DNA of 64,000 nt from Brachymonas sp049977365 (GTDB lineage Bacteria; Pseudomonadota; Gammaproteobacteria; Burkholderiales; Burkholderiaceae_C). Where the stretch lies: the NCBI RefSeq assembly GCF_049977365.1, contig NZ_JBNGEN010000001.1:62001-126000 (forward strand). Direction: 5' to 3'. A program made the position numbers and the translations under genes. How positions within the stretch are numbered: position 1 is the first letter of the stretch; every line of letters starts with the position of its first letter. The notes below the pieces were generated by a model. The model saw only the letters and a list, made by a program, of their open reading frames with translations, did not search any database and had not been told where the DNA came from. Below, piece by piece: positions 1 through 7,893 of this stretch.

Positions 1-735
1 CGCCATGCGCGTCCGTCCATCAATGTCGTGGGACTGATCCCCTCGTGCGAGAACATGCCGAGTGGGCGTGCCATCAAGCCCGGCGATGTGGTCACCAGTC
101 TCAGCGGGCAGACCATCGAGATTCTCAACACCGATGCCGAAGGGCGCCTGATTCTGTGCGATGCCCTGACCTACGCGGAACGCTTCCAGCCACGGGCCGT
201 GGTCGACATCGCCACGCTGACCGGCAACTGCGTGCTGGCACTGGGCCATCTGCGCAGCGGCCTGTTCACCACCGACGACGCTTTGGCTGGCGCGCTGGAG
301 GAGGCTTCCCGCACCAGCGCCGATCTGCTGTGGCGCCTTCCCATGGACGACGTGTACGGCAAGGGACTGCGATCCAACTTCGCCGACATGGCCAACGTGG
401 CAGGACGGGAAGCAGGAGCCATCTCGGCGGCCAAGTTCCTCGAGAAATTCACGTCTGCCTATCCCTGGGCGCATCTAGACATTGCCGGCACGGCCTGGGA
501 TCAGGGCGCGGAGAAGGGGGCCACGGGGCGTCCGGTGCCGCTGCTCCTGAAGTTCGTGCTCGCGCAGGCGGCCAGCCCGGTGGCCTTTGCTGCGCCCGCT
601 GACGCACCGGCAGCCACGGTTGCTCCTACGGCACGCACCGCCAAGTCTGCCAAGTCCGTCAAGGGAACAGATACGTCCGGCGCCAAGCCCAAGTCGGCAT
701 CCCGGGCCAAGGCGTCCCGCTCCAGCAGCAAGTGA
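1..735 (+). CDS. pepA: Leucyl aminopeptidase PepA, C-terminal part (5' end outside window)
   Basis: The reading frame is open from the first base, so this is the C-terminal half of an M17 leucine aminopeptidase, a two-metal cytosolic exopeptidase. The M17 signature NTDAEGRL is at about nt 130-153 and supplies metal and substrate ligands. The downstream IATLTG and the FLEKF/WAHLDIAGTAW stretches are typical of the family. The usual PepA end (LLLKFVL) is reached near nt 560. After it comes an extra tail of about 50 residues rich in Ala, Lys, Ser and Thr, ending in SRSSSK, which is not part of the enzyme fold. The next gene is holC; pepA-holC adjacency is common in proteobacteria. In E. coli PepA also binds DNA; whether the basic tail matters for that here is unknown. 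Confidence 0.95.
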   Translation, partial: RHARPSINVVGLIPSCENMPSGRAIKPGDVVTSLSGQTIEILNTDAEGRLILCDALTYAERFQPRAVVDIATLTGNCVLALGHLRSGLFTTDDALAGALEEASRTSADLLWRLPMDDVYGKGLRSNFADMANVAGREAGAISAAKFLEKFTSAYPWAHLDIAGTAWDQGAEKGATGRPVPLLLKFVLAQAASPVAFAAPADAPAATVAPTARTAKSAKSVKGTDTSGAKPKSASRAKASRSSSK

Positions 736-773
736 GTGCAGGACTTGCCGTCTGCCCCTGAACCCCCACCGCC

Positions 774-1247
774 ATGACCGAGATTTCCTTCCACTTCAAC
801 ATCCCCCAGCGGGTGCCCTATGTCTGTCGCCTGCTGCGCAAGGCGACGGCCAAGGGCGCCCAGCTGCTCGTGACGGGGCCCCGCGAGGAGCTCGAAGCCA
901 TCGACCGCATGCTCTGGCAGCTGTCCCCGGTGGATTTCGTCGGGCATGCCTGGATGGAGGCATCCAGCGGCGGGGATGAAGGGGAGGGAGCGGAACACGC
1001 AGCCATGGCCGTGGCGAGGGAGCGGGCGCGCGTGTGGCTGTCCGAATCGGTCTGTGCGAGCGATCGTCACCGGGTGCTGGTGAACCTGCATGCCTCCATC
1101 GCCGAGGGATTCGAGCAATTCGAGCGGCTCATCGAGATTGTTTCCCTGGATGCCTCCGACCGCAACGACGCCCGTCAGCGCTGGCGCTACTACGGTCAGC
1201 GGGGCTACCAGATCATTCGGCATGATGTCCAGGTAACTGGTGGATAA
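774..1247 (+). CDS. holC: DNA polymerase III chi subunit HolC
   Basis: A 157-residue protein beginning MTEISFHFN, the typical HolC opening, followed by the AxxLLRKA and VTG segments of the chi fold and a C-terminal RYYGQRGYQI block. Chi links the clamp loader to single-strand binding protein. Family length is about 140-150 residues. An insertion rich in Gly and Glu near residues 64-75 explains the slightly larger size. The gene starts 38 bp after pepA and is probably cotranscribed with it and with the next small gene. The identification rests on the whole-length pattern and on position after pepA. Confidence 0.9.
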   Translation: MTEISFHFNIPQRVPYVCRLLRKATAKGAQLLVTGPREELEAIDRMLWQLSPVDFVGHAWMEASSGGDEGEGAEHAAMAVARERARVWLSESVCASDRHRVLVNLHASIAEGFEQFERLIEIVSLDASDRNDARQRWRYYGQRGYQIIRHDVQVTGG

Positions 1248-1305
1248 TTTCCACCTACATGAACCTGCATGCCGATATTTTCCGGATCGCGGAAGGAGGC
1301 CTTCG

Positions 1306-1890
1306 ATGACACAGACCAATCCCCCTCGCTTCGTGCCTACCCTGACCGAAACCCTCACGGATGGCAACATTCCGAGTACGGTATCCGACGATTCGCGCTA
1401 CCTGCAGCAGCGTCGGCTGCAGGAGCCGGATTCCATGCTCGATCTCGATCTGGGAGAGCTGGAGACTTCGGGGCCCAAGGTCGCCCATGTGCCGCCCCTG
1501 AGCGAATACCAGCGCACCATGGTTTCGGGCGCTCCTCATACGGGCGGCCCGGCTGCGCGGGATGCCGGACACGCTGCCGCGCCCGTCCGGCAGGGGGCTG
1601 CCGCTTCTGTCCAGGGCAGGAACGCTTTGGCCGATGCACCAGTGCCGGCATCGTCTGCAGGTTCTGCTGCCCCCATGCCATCTGCTGCTGCGCGCGCCGC
1701 CGAGGCAGCCTTTCCGGCAGACTGGCAGCGGCAGCTCCAGGAACACATCCAGCGCGCCGTGCGGCAGGAGCTCCAGCAGCAGCTGCCTTTCATGCTGCTG
1801 CAGTGGTCGCAGCAGATCGAGGAAAAGCTCTCTCCCCAGCTGCAGGCCCATCTGGTCAGGCTCATCGAATCCTGGCGTGCTGCCCGCTGA
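1306..1890 (+). CDS. Hypothetical protein downstream of holC (DUF2486-like)
   Basis: A 194-residue acidic protein. The start is fixed by a strong Shine-Dalgarno (GGAAGGAGG at 1291-1299) ahead of ATG 1306; the open frame runs further upstream but lacks such a site. The N-terminus (PRFVPTLTETL) resembles the short conserved opening of DUF2486-type proteins that follow holC in Burkholderia, which is an inference from memory. The middle (residues 65-130) is low-complexity Ala/Pro/Gly. The last 60 residues are predicted helical and Gln/Leu-rich, with an amphipathic WQRQLQEHIQRAVRQELQQ segment. It probably belongs to the pepA-holC transcription unit. Function unknown. Confidence 0.7.
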   Translation: MTQTNPPRFVPTLTETLTDGNIPSTVSDDSRYLQQRRLQEPDSMLDLDLGELETSGPKVAHVPPLSEYQRTMVSGAPHTGGPAARDAGHAAAPVRQGAAASVQGRNALADAPVPASSAGSAAPMPSAAARAAEAAFPADWQRQLQEHIQRAVRQELQQQLPFMLLQWSQQIEEKLSPQLQAHLVRLIESWRAAR

Positions 1891-1980
1891 GCGGGCTTGC
1901 ACCGATGTCCTGCCCATAACTCTCACCGATTCGCCTGTGTGAAGACAGTGGGGAGTGCGCTTTCTGCAGAGGAGCCAGCC

Positions 1981-2898
1981 GTGTCATTGCGTGAGAGCCG
2001 CTCCCTTTCGTCAGAGTCTTCCGAAACCGAACGCTATTGGCGCCTGTACGCCCATCCAGCGCAGGCCTGGTGGCATGCCAGTGTGGTTCTGGTGCTGCTG
2101 GCGCTCGGAATCGGCATGGGCATCTGGATGCTGCGGCTGGCCAGCGAAGCCTGGTGGGAGCCGTCGGCCCTCCCGGGGCCCTGGGAACTGCTGCTGTGGC
2201 TGGAAATGGGCATTGCCTGGTGGATTCCCTGCAGCCTGTGGGCTGTCCATATCGGGTTGCGCCGTCCTCTGGGCTATCTGTTGTCCGTGTACGGGCACAT
2301 CCGATGGGGCCTTTTGATGCGCGCCTGGGCCGTGGCGCTTGCAGCGGCCGGGGGGATGGCCGTTCTTGATTTCTGGATCACGGGGGCACTGCCTGCGCAT
2401 CGTTTCGCAGTGCCATGGGCAGCGGTGGCGGTGCTGGTTCTGTTCACTCCCCTGCAGGCAGCGGGCGAGGAGCTGGTCTTCAGGGGCGCGCTGCAGCAGA
2501 TCATGGCCTGCTGGGCCGGGCGATGGACGGGCCGTGCGTGGCTGCGGCATATCTTGGTGCTGGCGATGCCCTCGCTGCTCTTTGCGGCCCTGCACGGCCA
2601 GCAGGATGTCCCGCTCTTTGCGATGCGGTGCCTGCTCGGTCTGGTGTTCGCCTGGGTGACCGTGCGCACGGGAGGGCTGGAAGTGGCCATAGCCCTGCAT
2701 GCGGCCAACAACCAGGCGGCAATAGCCGAAGCCCTGTGTGCGGGGCGCGTGTCCGCGCTGCTGCTCGACACCCACATGGCATGGCCCACACTGGGGCTGC
2801 AGCTCGGTGGTACGCTGGGCGTGGCCTGGCTGCTGGTGTGCAGGAGCACGGCGTCGAAGCAGACGGGGCAGATGCCAGGAGCGTCGCAAGGAGGCTGA
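1981..2898 (+). CDS. CPBP-family intramembrane glutamic protease
   Basis: A polytopic membrane protein of about 305 residues with the three CPBP (Abi/Rce1-type) motifs: GEELVFRG at about residues 162-169, LLFAALHGQ about 40 residues later, and ALHAANN near residue 240. These supply the catalytic Glu and His of a membrane-embedded peptidase. At least six hydrophobic segments are visible. Start choice: GTG 1981 has GAGGAG at 1969-1974. TTG 1897 and GTG 1939 are also open in frame but have no clear ribosome site, so the N-terminus is uncertain. In bacteria the family includes bacteriocin-immunity and prenyl-protein-processing-like members; the substrate here cannot be told. Confidence 0.85.
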   Translation: MSLRESRSLSSESSETERYWRLYAHPAQAWWHASVVLVLLALGIGMGIWMLRLASEAWWEPSALPGPWELLLWLEMGIAWWIPCSLWAVHIGLRRPLGYLLSVYGHIRWGLLMRAWAVALAAAGGMAVLDFWITGALPAHRFAVPWAAVAVLVLFTPLQAAGEELVFRGALQQIMACWAGRWTGRAWLRHILVLAMPSLLFAALHGQQDVPLFAMRCLLGLVFAWVTVRTGGLEVAIALHAANNQAAIAEALCAGRVSALLLDTHMAWPTLGLQLGGTLGVAWLLVCRSTASKQTGQMPGASQGG

Positions 2899-2931
2899 TG
2901 ACGGTACAGCCCGCAGCGGTCAGGCACGAGG

Positions 2932-3306
2932 TCAGAGCGTCAGGGTGCAGCCATCCCCGCTCGACGGACGCCAGACCCGAACCTTGGCTGGCTGCACGCC
3001 ACGGGCCTGGATTTCGCGGGCGATGTAGCCGCACAGATTTTCCAGGGTGGGCTGCCCCAGGCCAGGAACCTCATCGAGGTAATGGTGGTCGAGCTGGCTG
3101 CGCAGGGCGGCAATGTGCGTGCGCAGGATCGCAAGATCGACCACCATGCCGGTATCGTCTTCGGGCGCGCCCCGCACGCAGATCTCGGCGTGGTAGGTGT
3201 GCCCATGGATGCGGCGGCTGCCGGCCACTTCGGCCGCATCGTCGAGCTTGCGGCGCAGGGTATGTGCCGCCTCGAAGAAGAAGGACTGGCTGAGTTCGTA
3301 ATGCAT
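2932..3306 (-). CDS. queD: 6-carboxytetrahydropterin synthase QueD-like
   Basis: A 124-residue member of the PTPS/QueD fold, next to queE in the same orientation, as expected for the pathway from GTP to the queuosine and archaeosine precursor preQ0. The zinc ligands His15, His34 and His36 (HGH) and the Asp-His pair in LDHHYLD (73-75) are present. The catalytic cysteine four residues before HGH in E. coli QueD is a serine here (Ser30). The C-terminal Glu that anchors the pterin (KET in E. coli) is also absent, being WRP here. The protein may use another chemistry, have another PTPS-family role, or be a lineage variant. It is separated from queE by 25 bp. Confidence 0.85.
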   Translation of the reverse strand: MHYELSQSFFFEAAHTLRRKLDDAAEVAGSRRIHGHTYHAEICVRGAPEDDTGMVVDLAILRTHIAALRSQLDHHYLDEVPGLGQPTLENLCGYIAREIQARGVQPAKVRVWRPSSGDGCTLTL

Positions 3307-3331
3307 GGTCAGTGGAAACAGGGAAAGGGCA

Positions 3332-3967
3332 TCAGCGGATGCCGGTGATCTTGTGTGTCTGCAGGCTCAGGCGCCAGGTTGGCCGTTCCATGCACAGCGC
3401 AATGCAGTTCTGCACGTGGGCTGCGCGAGAGGCATCGTCAAGCGGCTGGAGCAGGTAATGCCGGAATCGGGATGCTTCCAGGGTTGGCAGGTCCATGCCC
3501 GCCTGCGGCCATACGACCTTGAGCTCGTCGCCTTCGCGCTGCACCCAGTGCGCCAGCGATTTGGGGCTCACGCACAGCCAGTCGATGCCGGCAGGTGCAG
3601 CAATGCTGCCATTGGTTTCCACTGCAATCTCGAAACGTGCCCTGTGCAGGGCATCGATGAGTGCGGTATCCACCTGCAGGAGCGGTTCGCCGCCCGTGAG
3701 CACTGCAAACCGGGGCCCGTTGTCCTGCGTTGGCCACAGGCTGGCCATGCGGGCGACCAGCTCTTCGGCAGACTGGAACCGGCCCCCCAGCGTCCCATCG
3801 GTACCGACGAAGTCGGTATCGCAGAAGGTGCAGATGGCGTGTGGACGATCCTGCTCCCTGCCGTTCCAGAAATTGCATCCTGCGAAACGGCAGAAGACGG
3901 CGGGACGTCCCGCCTGCAGTCCTTCCCCCTGGAGGGTATAGAAAATTTCCTTGACCTGATAGCTCAT
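3332..3967 (-). CDS. queE: 7-carboxy-7-deazaguanine synthase QueE
   Basis: A 211-residue radical SAM enzyme converting 6-carboxytetrahydropterin to 7-carboxy-7-deazaguanine in queuosine synthesis. The iron-sulfur cysteines are Cys31, Cys46 and Cys49, a CX14CX2C spacing instead of the canonical CX3CX2C. This variant is known from the structurally studied Burkholderia multivorans QueE, so it marks the Burkholderia-type clade. The substrate motif YTLQGEG (10-16) and the SAM-binding LTGGEPL are intact. It is transcribed with queD. Confidence 0.93.
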   Translation of the reverse strand: MSYQVKEIFYTLQGEGLQAGRPAVFCRFAGCNFWNGREQDRPHAICTFCDTDFVGTDGTLGGRFQSAEELVARMASLWPTQDNGPRFAVLTGGEPLLQVDTALIDALHRARFEIAVETNGSIAAPAGIDWLCVSPKSLAHWVQREGDELKVVWPQAGMDLPTLEASRFRHYLLQPLDDASRAAHVQNCIALCMERPTWRLSLQTHKITGIR

Positions 3968-4047
3968 GATGGTGAGGGCGCATTATGCCCTCGGGCGGGC
4001 CTCTGCGTCATCTGCCGGGATGGCGGGACAGGGCGAAGCCGTCCTTT

Positions 4048-4078
4048 TTGCAACACACTTGCACTTTCTGGCTACAAT
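4048..4078 (+). promoter_or_regulatory. Possible promoter for the metal ABC operon
   Basis: TACAAT (4073-4078) makes a good -10 box and TTGCAA (4048-4053) a possible -35, but the 19-bp spacing is longer than the optimum. It lies in the divergent region between queE and the ABC transporter genes. No clear Zur-type dyad was seen. Confidence 0.3.
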
Positions 4079-4160
4079 GGACCGGAAAAACAAGGGGGTG
4101 TGTGCGTGTCTGATGTGCCGCCACCAACTGCACTCCCGTTCTCTTGCCGAATCCTTTCCC

Positions 4161-4256
4161 ATGAAATCCCTTCTTCTGGACAGCGTGGCATGGCGCCTCG
4201 CAGGCTTGGCGGTGCTGTTGCTCGTGATCTGGCTGGTGTATGGAGCGGTGGTATAG
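4161..4256 (+). CDS. Possible 31-residue membrane microprotein
   Basis: ATG 4161 opens a 31-codon frame ending two bases before the start of the ABC ATPase gene. The product is a single hydrophobic helix (about residues 9-29, LAGLAVLLLVIWLVYG) after a short charged start. There is no convincing ribosome-binding site. The tight coupling to the next gene and the membrane-helix composition make it worth recording, but it could be chance. Confidence 0.3.
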   Translation: MKSLLLDSVAWRLAGLAVLLLVIWLVYGAVV

Positions 4257-4258
4257 CC

Positions 4259-5095
4259 ATGCCTCTCGTCTTGGACAATGTCACCGTCACCTATCGCAGC
4301 CTGCCTGCCGTGCATCACGTCTATGCCCGATTCGACGAAGGATGCTCCTGGGCCATTTATGGCCCCAATGGCGCGGGCAAGAGCACCCTGCTCAAGACCA
4401 TCATGCGGCTGATGCCCTGCAGTACCGGAGAAGTGCGCTGGGAAGGCCTGCAGCGGCGCGATCTGGCCTACCTGCCTCAGCAATCCGAGATGGACCGCAG
4501 TCTGCCCATGACTGTCTTCGAGCTCACGGCACTGGGACTCTGGCATGAGCTGGGTCTCTTCGGCGGTCTGCGTTCCCGGCAGGCTGCACGGGTCATGCAG
4601 GCCCTGGAGCGGGTCGGCATGGCCGATTTTGCACACCGCCAGATTGCCGCACTGTCCACAGGACAGTTCCAGCGCGTGCTCTTTGCCCGCATGCTGGTGC
4701 AGGATGCCCGTTTCCTGCTGCTCGACGAGCCCTTCAACGCCATGGATGCGCATACCACGCAGGCCTTGCTGACGGTGTTGCAGGAATGCGTGCATGCAGG
4801 CAAGGGCGTGATCGCCGTGGTGCATGACCAGTCCCAGGCGCGACACTGCTTCCATCATGCGCTGCTGCTGGCGCGGGAAGTGATTGCCGAAGGTCTGAGC
4901 CACGACGTCTTCACTCCCGACAATGTGCAGCGCATGAATATGTTCCGGCAGGACGCCCCGGTCGTGGCCTGGTGCGACATTCCTCCCGATGCGTCGGCGC
5001 ATGCGGGGCTTTCGGCTCCCACGCATGTGCATCTCCATGCAGAGCCAGGGAGTCTCGCTCCTTCTTCTGCGCCCCCCGCTTCGCCGCCGCTCTGA
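4259..5095 (+). CDS. Metal (zinc/manganese-type) ABC transporter ATP-binding protein
   Basis: A 278-residue ABC ATPase with Walker A GPNGAGKST (about residues 37-45), signature LSTGQ, Walker B FLLLDEP and the H-loop VVHD. The sequence style (VTVTYRSLPAVHHV, MNMF at the C-terminus) and the partner permease place it in the ZnuC/MntB group of cation importers. The C-terminal 40 residues are low-complexity with several histidines (THVHLHAEPG), possibly metal-binding. The paired permease follows 115 bp downstream. No periplasmic binding protein gene is next to the pair, so the metal cannot be assigned. Confidence 0.88.
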   Translation: MPLVLDNVTVTYRSLPAVHHVYARFDEGCSWAIYGPNGAGKSTLLKTIMRLMPCSTGEVRWEGLQRRDLAYLPQQSEMDRSLPMTVFELTALGLWHELGLFGGLRSRQAARVMQALERVGMADFAHRQIAALSTGQFQRVLFARMLVQDARFLLLDEPFNAMDAHTTQALLTVLQECVHAGKGVIAVVHDQSQARHCFHHALLLAREVIAEGLSHDVFTPDNVQRMNMFRQDAPVVAWCDIPPDASAHAGLSAPTHVHLHAEPGSLAPSSAPPASPPL

Positions 5096-5210
5096 AGAGG
5101 CCATGCATCCGCCATCGGCTCCGCAGGGAACTGCGCGGTGGTGGTCAGGTGTTCGCCCCCGTATTCCTGTGTCGCTTTCAGGACCAGACCTCCGACTTTC
5201 AAGGTGCCGC

Positions 5211-6116
5211 ATGCTGCACGATATTTTCATCTCCCCCTTTTCCGATTTCGACTTCATGCGCCGTGCCCTTGCGGCCGTTCTGTTTCTGGCGCTGAGTGCA
5301 GCGCCCATGGGGGTACTGCTGATGATGCGCCGCATGAGCCTCATGGGAGATGCCATCAGCCACGCGGTACTGCCCGGCGTGGCGCTTGGCTACATGGTGG
5401 CCGGATTCAATCTCATGGCCATGGGGCTGGGCGGTCTCCTGGTGGGACTGCTGGTGGCGCTGGCCGTAGGGTTGGCCAGCCGCTATTCGAGCCTCAAGGA
5501 AGATGCCAACTTCGCGGCGTTCTACCTGACCTGTCTGGCCTTGGGAGTGCTGCTGGTGAGTCGGCAGGGCAGTCAGGTCGATCTGCTGCACCTGCTGTTC
5601 GGCTCCGTGCTGGCCGTGGATCAGCCTGCCCTCACGCTCGTGGCCATCGTCGCCAGCATCACGCTGACCATGCTGGCCGTGATGTACCGGCCCCTCGTGG
5701 TGCAGATCGTCGATCCCGTCTTCCTGCAGTCGGTCGGGGGACGGGGCACGGTGTGGCACGTGGCCTTTCTCATGCTGGTGGTGCTCAATCTGGTGGCTGG
5801 ATTCCAGGCTCTCGGCACCCTCATGGCTGTAGGGCTGATGATGCTGCCGGCCATCGCGGCACGCCTGTGGGTCAGCCGCATGGGGAGCATCATGCTGCTG
5901 TCCAGCGTGCTGGCAACGCTGTGCGGATATGGGGGGCTGCTGCTGTCCTACCACGTCGACATGCCATCGGGGCCCGCCATCATCCTGCTGTGCGGCATGG
6001 TGTATCTGTGCTCTCTGCTGTTCGGATTGCAGGGAGGCATGCTGGCACGCTGGCTGCAGGGGCGTCGCCATCGTGCTCTGCTGCAGGGTGGAACAGTCGC
6101 ATCATCCCGTCAATGA
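5211..6116 (+). CDS. Metal ABC transporter permease (ZnuB/ABC-3 family)
   Basis: A 301-residue integral membrane protein with eight or nine hydrophobic segments and the ABC-3 family hallmarks MGDAISHAVLPGVALGY (about residues 43-59) and ALGTLMAVGLMMLPAIAARL. It forms the channel for the ATPase encoded just upstream. ATG 5211 is chosen because AAGGTG lies just before it and the protein then starts like other ZnuB/MntB permeases; the frame is open further upstream inside the ATPase gene. No third subunit follows: the next genes are on the other strand. Confidence 0.9.
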   Translation: MLHDIFISPFSDFDFMRRALAAVLFLALSAAPMGVLLMMRRMSLMGDAISHAVLPGVALGYMVAGFNLMAMGLGGLLVGLLVALAVGLASRYSSLKEDANFAAFYLTCLALGVLLVSRQGSQVDLLHLLFGSVLAVDQPALTLVAIVASITLTMLAVMYRPLVVQIVDPVFLQSVGGRGTVWHVAFLMLVVLNLVAGFQALGTLMAVGLMMLPAIAARLWVSRMGSIMLLSSVLATLCGYGGLLLSYHVDMPSGPAIILLCGMVYLCSLLFGLQGGMLARWLQGRRHRALLQGGTVASSRQ

Positions 6117-6217
6117 ATGCAACGGGTCATGGTCATGTCGAGGAAACGACATTGCCCTGCCTGACTGCCTGACTCGGAGGAACCCCAGAAGAGGGGCTCC
6201 TCCTTGAGGCAACTTCT

Positions 6218-6643
6218 TCACATCCTGCGTCCAGCCACCAGTCCCTGCAGCAGGGCACCCAGCAGGATGCCTCCAAGCGACCACAGCATCGAGACGTTGC
6301 CCGCTCCCAAGCCTGCAATGGCCGGACCGGGACAGACACCGCCCAGACCCCAGCCCACACCAAAAAGCGCCGATCCGATCAGCGTGTTGCGCGTCCAGTG
6401 GCTGCAGTAGGTATCCATTTCCCCGCCGCAGACGGGATGTTCGCAGGTGCGGCCCAGGCGAAATCCCACCATGGCGACCACCACAGCTCCTCCCATCACG
6501 AGCATCAGCCCCAGATCGTGAAAGGTCAGGAAGGACAGAATCACTTCGGGTCTGGTCATCGTCGAGAGTGCGAGACCAAAACCGAACAGCACGCCGCCCA
6601 TCAGGGTGGCGAGGGCACGACTGCTCTTGAAATTCGAAGGCAT
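6218..6643 (-). CDS. YeeE/YedE-family transporter, C-terminal-type half
   Basis: A 141-residue membrane protein with about four hydrophobic segments and the YeeE/YedE (DUF395) signature FGVGWGLGGVCPGPA near residues 95-110. The Cys in that motif corresponds to the conserved thiol of the thiosulfate channel TsuA. In many bacteria the family is split into two half-length genes, and the partner lies 23 bp upstream. The start at 6643 is the first Met after the partner's stop. A rhodanese gene upstream supports a role in uptake and handling of sulfane sulfur. Confidence 0.85.
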   Translation of the reverse strand: MPSNFKSSRALATLMGGVLFGFGLALSTMTRPEVILSFLTFHDLGLMLVMGGAVVVAMVGFRLGRTCEHPVCGGEMDTYCSHWTRNTLIGSALFGVGWGLGGVCPGPAIAGLGAGNVSMLWSLGGILLGALLQGLVAGRRM

Positions 6644-6666
6644 GAGAATTCTCCAGATCGGCTGAT

Positions 6667-7140
6667 TCAGCGGTTGAACAGATTGGCGGTGATCATGGCC
6701 GTGACCATGAAAGTCACTACGGCTGCCAGAGAAGCCGGTTGCAGCCAGGCCAGCCCGCAGATGCCGTGCCCCGATGTGCAGCCTCCGCCCAGACGGGCGC
6801 CATATCCGACAAACATGCCGCCCACGAGCAGTTTCCACCAGGGAATCTGGGTGCCCAGCGCCTGTCCGTCATGGAAGAACAGCATCCAGAGAAAGGCACC
6901 CACAATCAGGCCCAGCGCATACACCAGCCGCCAGACACGTGTCGAAGTGAATTTGGTCTGCTGAAAGAATGGCGTTTGCACAAGGTAGGACCATGTACTG
7001 CTGAACACCGAGCTCATTCCCCCGATGCGCCCGGTCAGGATGTAGAGAATCGCCACTCCCAGCCCCATGATCATGCCGCCCAGAAGATAGTGCAGCCATC
7101 CCTGCGGAAAGGGAGGAAGGTAGAAAGAAAAGCTATGCAT
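6667..7140 (-). CDS. YeeE/YedE-family transporter, N-terminal-type half
   Basis: A 157-residue membrane protein with the YeeE/YedE motif FVGYGARLGGGCTSGHG near residues 113-129, whose Cys is the other conserved thiol of TsuA-type channels. Four hydrophobic segments are visible. It precedes its partner half-gene by 23 bp in the same direction, so both are probably cotranslated and assemble as a heterodimer. Substrate by family: thiosulfate or another reduced sulfur species (inference). Confidence 0.85.
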   Translation of the reverse strand: MHSFSFYLPPFPQGWLHYLLGGMIMGLGVAILYILTGRIGGMSSVFSSTWSYLVQTPFFQQTKFTSTRVWRLVYALGLIVGAFLWMLFFHDGQALGTQIPWWKLLVGGMFVGYGARLGGGCTSGHGICGLAWLQPASLAAVVTFMVTAMITANLFNR

Positions 7141-7525
7141 GGTGAAAACGCGCTCCAGAAGAAAACAATCTATTTTTTGGTGAATTCTAGGGCAGTCCTT
7201 CCATGTCTGCAGGCGTCAGCCCAGTTCCTGCTGGCTGACATGGGGTATCGGAGCGGACGTCCGATTGCAAGCCCTTGCCGATCGGCCTGGTCACCGTCCA
7301 TGGCAAGGAGGGTGGGGGTGGGAGAGGGGATGGAACAGGACTGGCAGGCGCACGGGTACGCGCTTCACGGCATCGATGCGGCCATGACCAAGCAGCCTGC
7401 GGGAAGCATGTGTGAGCATCCTGAGGCGTTGGTACCTGGGCGCGGTGGGACGGTGCACACAGAAACCCGCACAGCTCGAACTCTCTGTGTGCATGCAGGG
7501 AGCGAGCAAAAGGGTGGATCGACGG
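7141..7525 (-). other. Intergenic region, no gene recognised
   Basis: A 385-bp gap between the YedE pair and the rhodanese gene. Two dyads are visible: GTCAGCC...GGCTGAC near 7215-7239 and the perfect palindrome CGGACGTCCG at about 7254-7263. The short frames crossing it lack coding features. It probably holds the promoter of the YedE genes. Confidence 0.4.
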
Positions 7526-7882
7526 TCAGTAGCGTGGAACGTCGGGATACACGTCGGACACGGCTTCGATTCCGCCCGTGACATTGGCGATATGGCGGTA
7601 TCCGATCTGGCTCAGGAAGCGGCTGACCTGCACGCTGCGCACACCGTGGTGGCACAGGCAGGCCAAGCATGCTCCCTCGCGCGGGAGGGCATTGAGCGCC
7701 CCGGGAATGCGTCCCATGGGCACATGCTGCAGCGTGATGCCGAGTGTCGCTGCCAGGGGCTCGATGTTGGAAGTCTGATATTCCCAGTCCTCCCGCACAT
7801 CCAGCACGATGGGCGTGAGGCCCTGAGTGGCACAGGCCTGGGTCCAGCTCGACAGATTACGGGGGTCTATTTCCTGCCACAT
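7526..7882 (-). CDS. Rhodanese-domain sulfurtransferase
   Basis: A 118-residue single-domain rhodanese. The active-site loop is Cys77-His-His-Gly-Val-Arg-Ser, giving the persulfide-carrying cysteine, and DVREDWEY (28-35) is the conserved substrate-pocket start. Length fits the GlpE/single-domain group. It is in the same orientation as, and upstream of, the YedE sulfur transporter genes, and 11 bp downstream of the PCMT-like gene, suggesting one transcription unit. Its likely role is moving sulfane sulfur to cyanide, thiols or biosynthetic acceptors; the physiological acceptor is unknown. Confidence 0.88.
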   Translation of the reverse strand: MWQEIDPRNLSSWTQACATQGLTPIVLDVREDWEYQTSNIEPLAATLGITLQHVPMGRIPGALNALPREGACLACLCHHGVRSVQVSRFLSQIGYRHIANVTGGIEAVSDVYPDVPRY

Positions 7883-7893
7883 GATGTGCGTGC

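Noticed and set aside
3305..4258. N-terminal extension of the ABC ATPase open frame back to 3305
   Set aside because: The upstream part lies antisense to queE and has no ABC features; the protein begins properly at ATG 4259.
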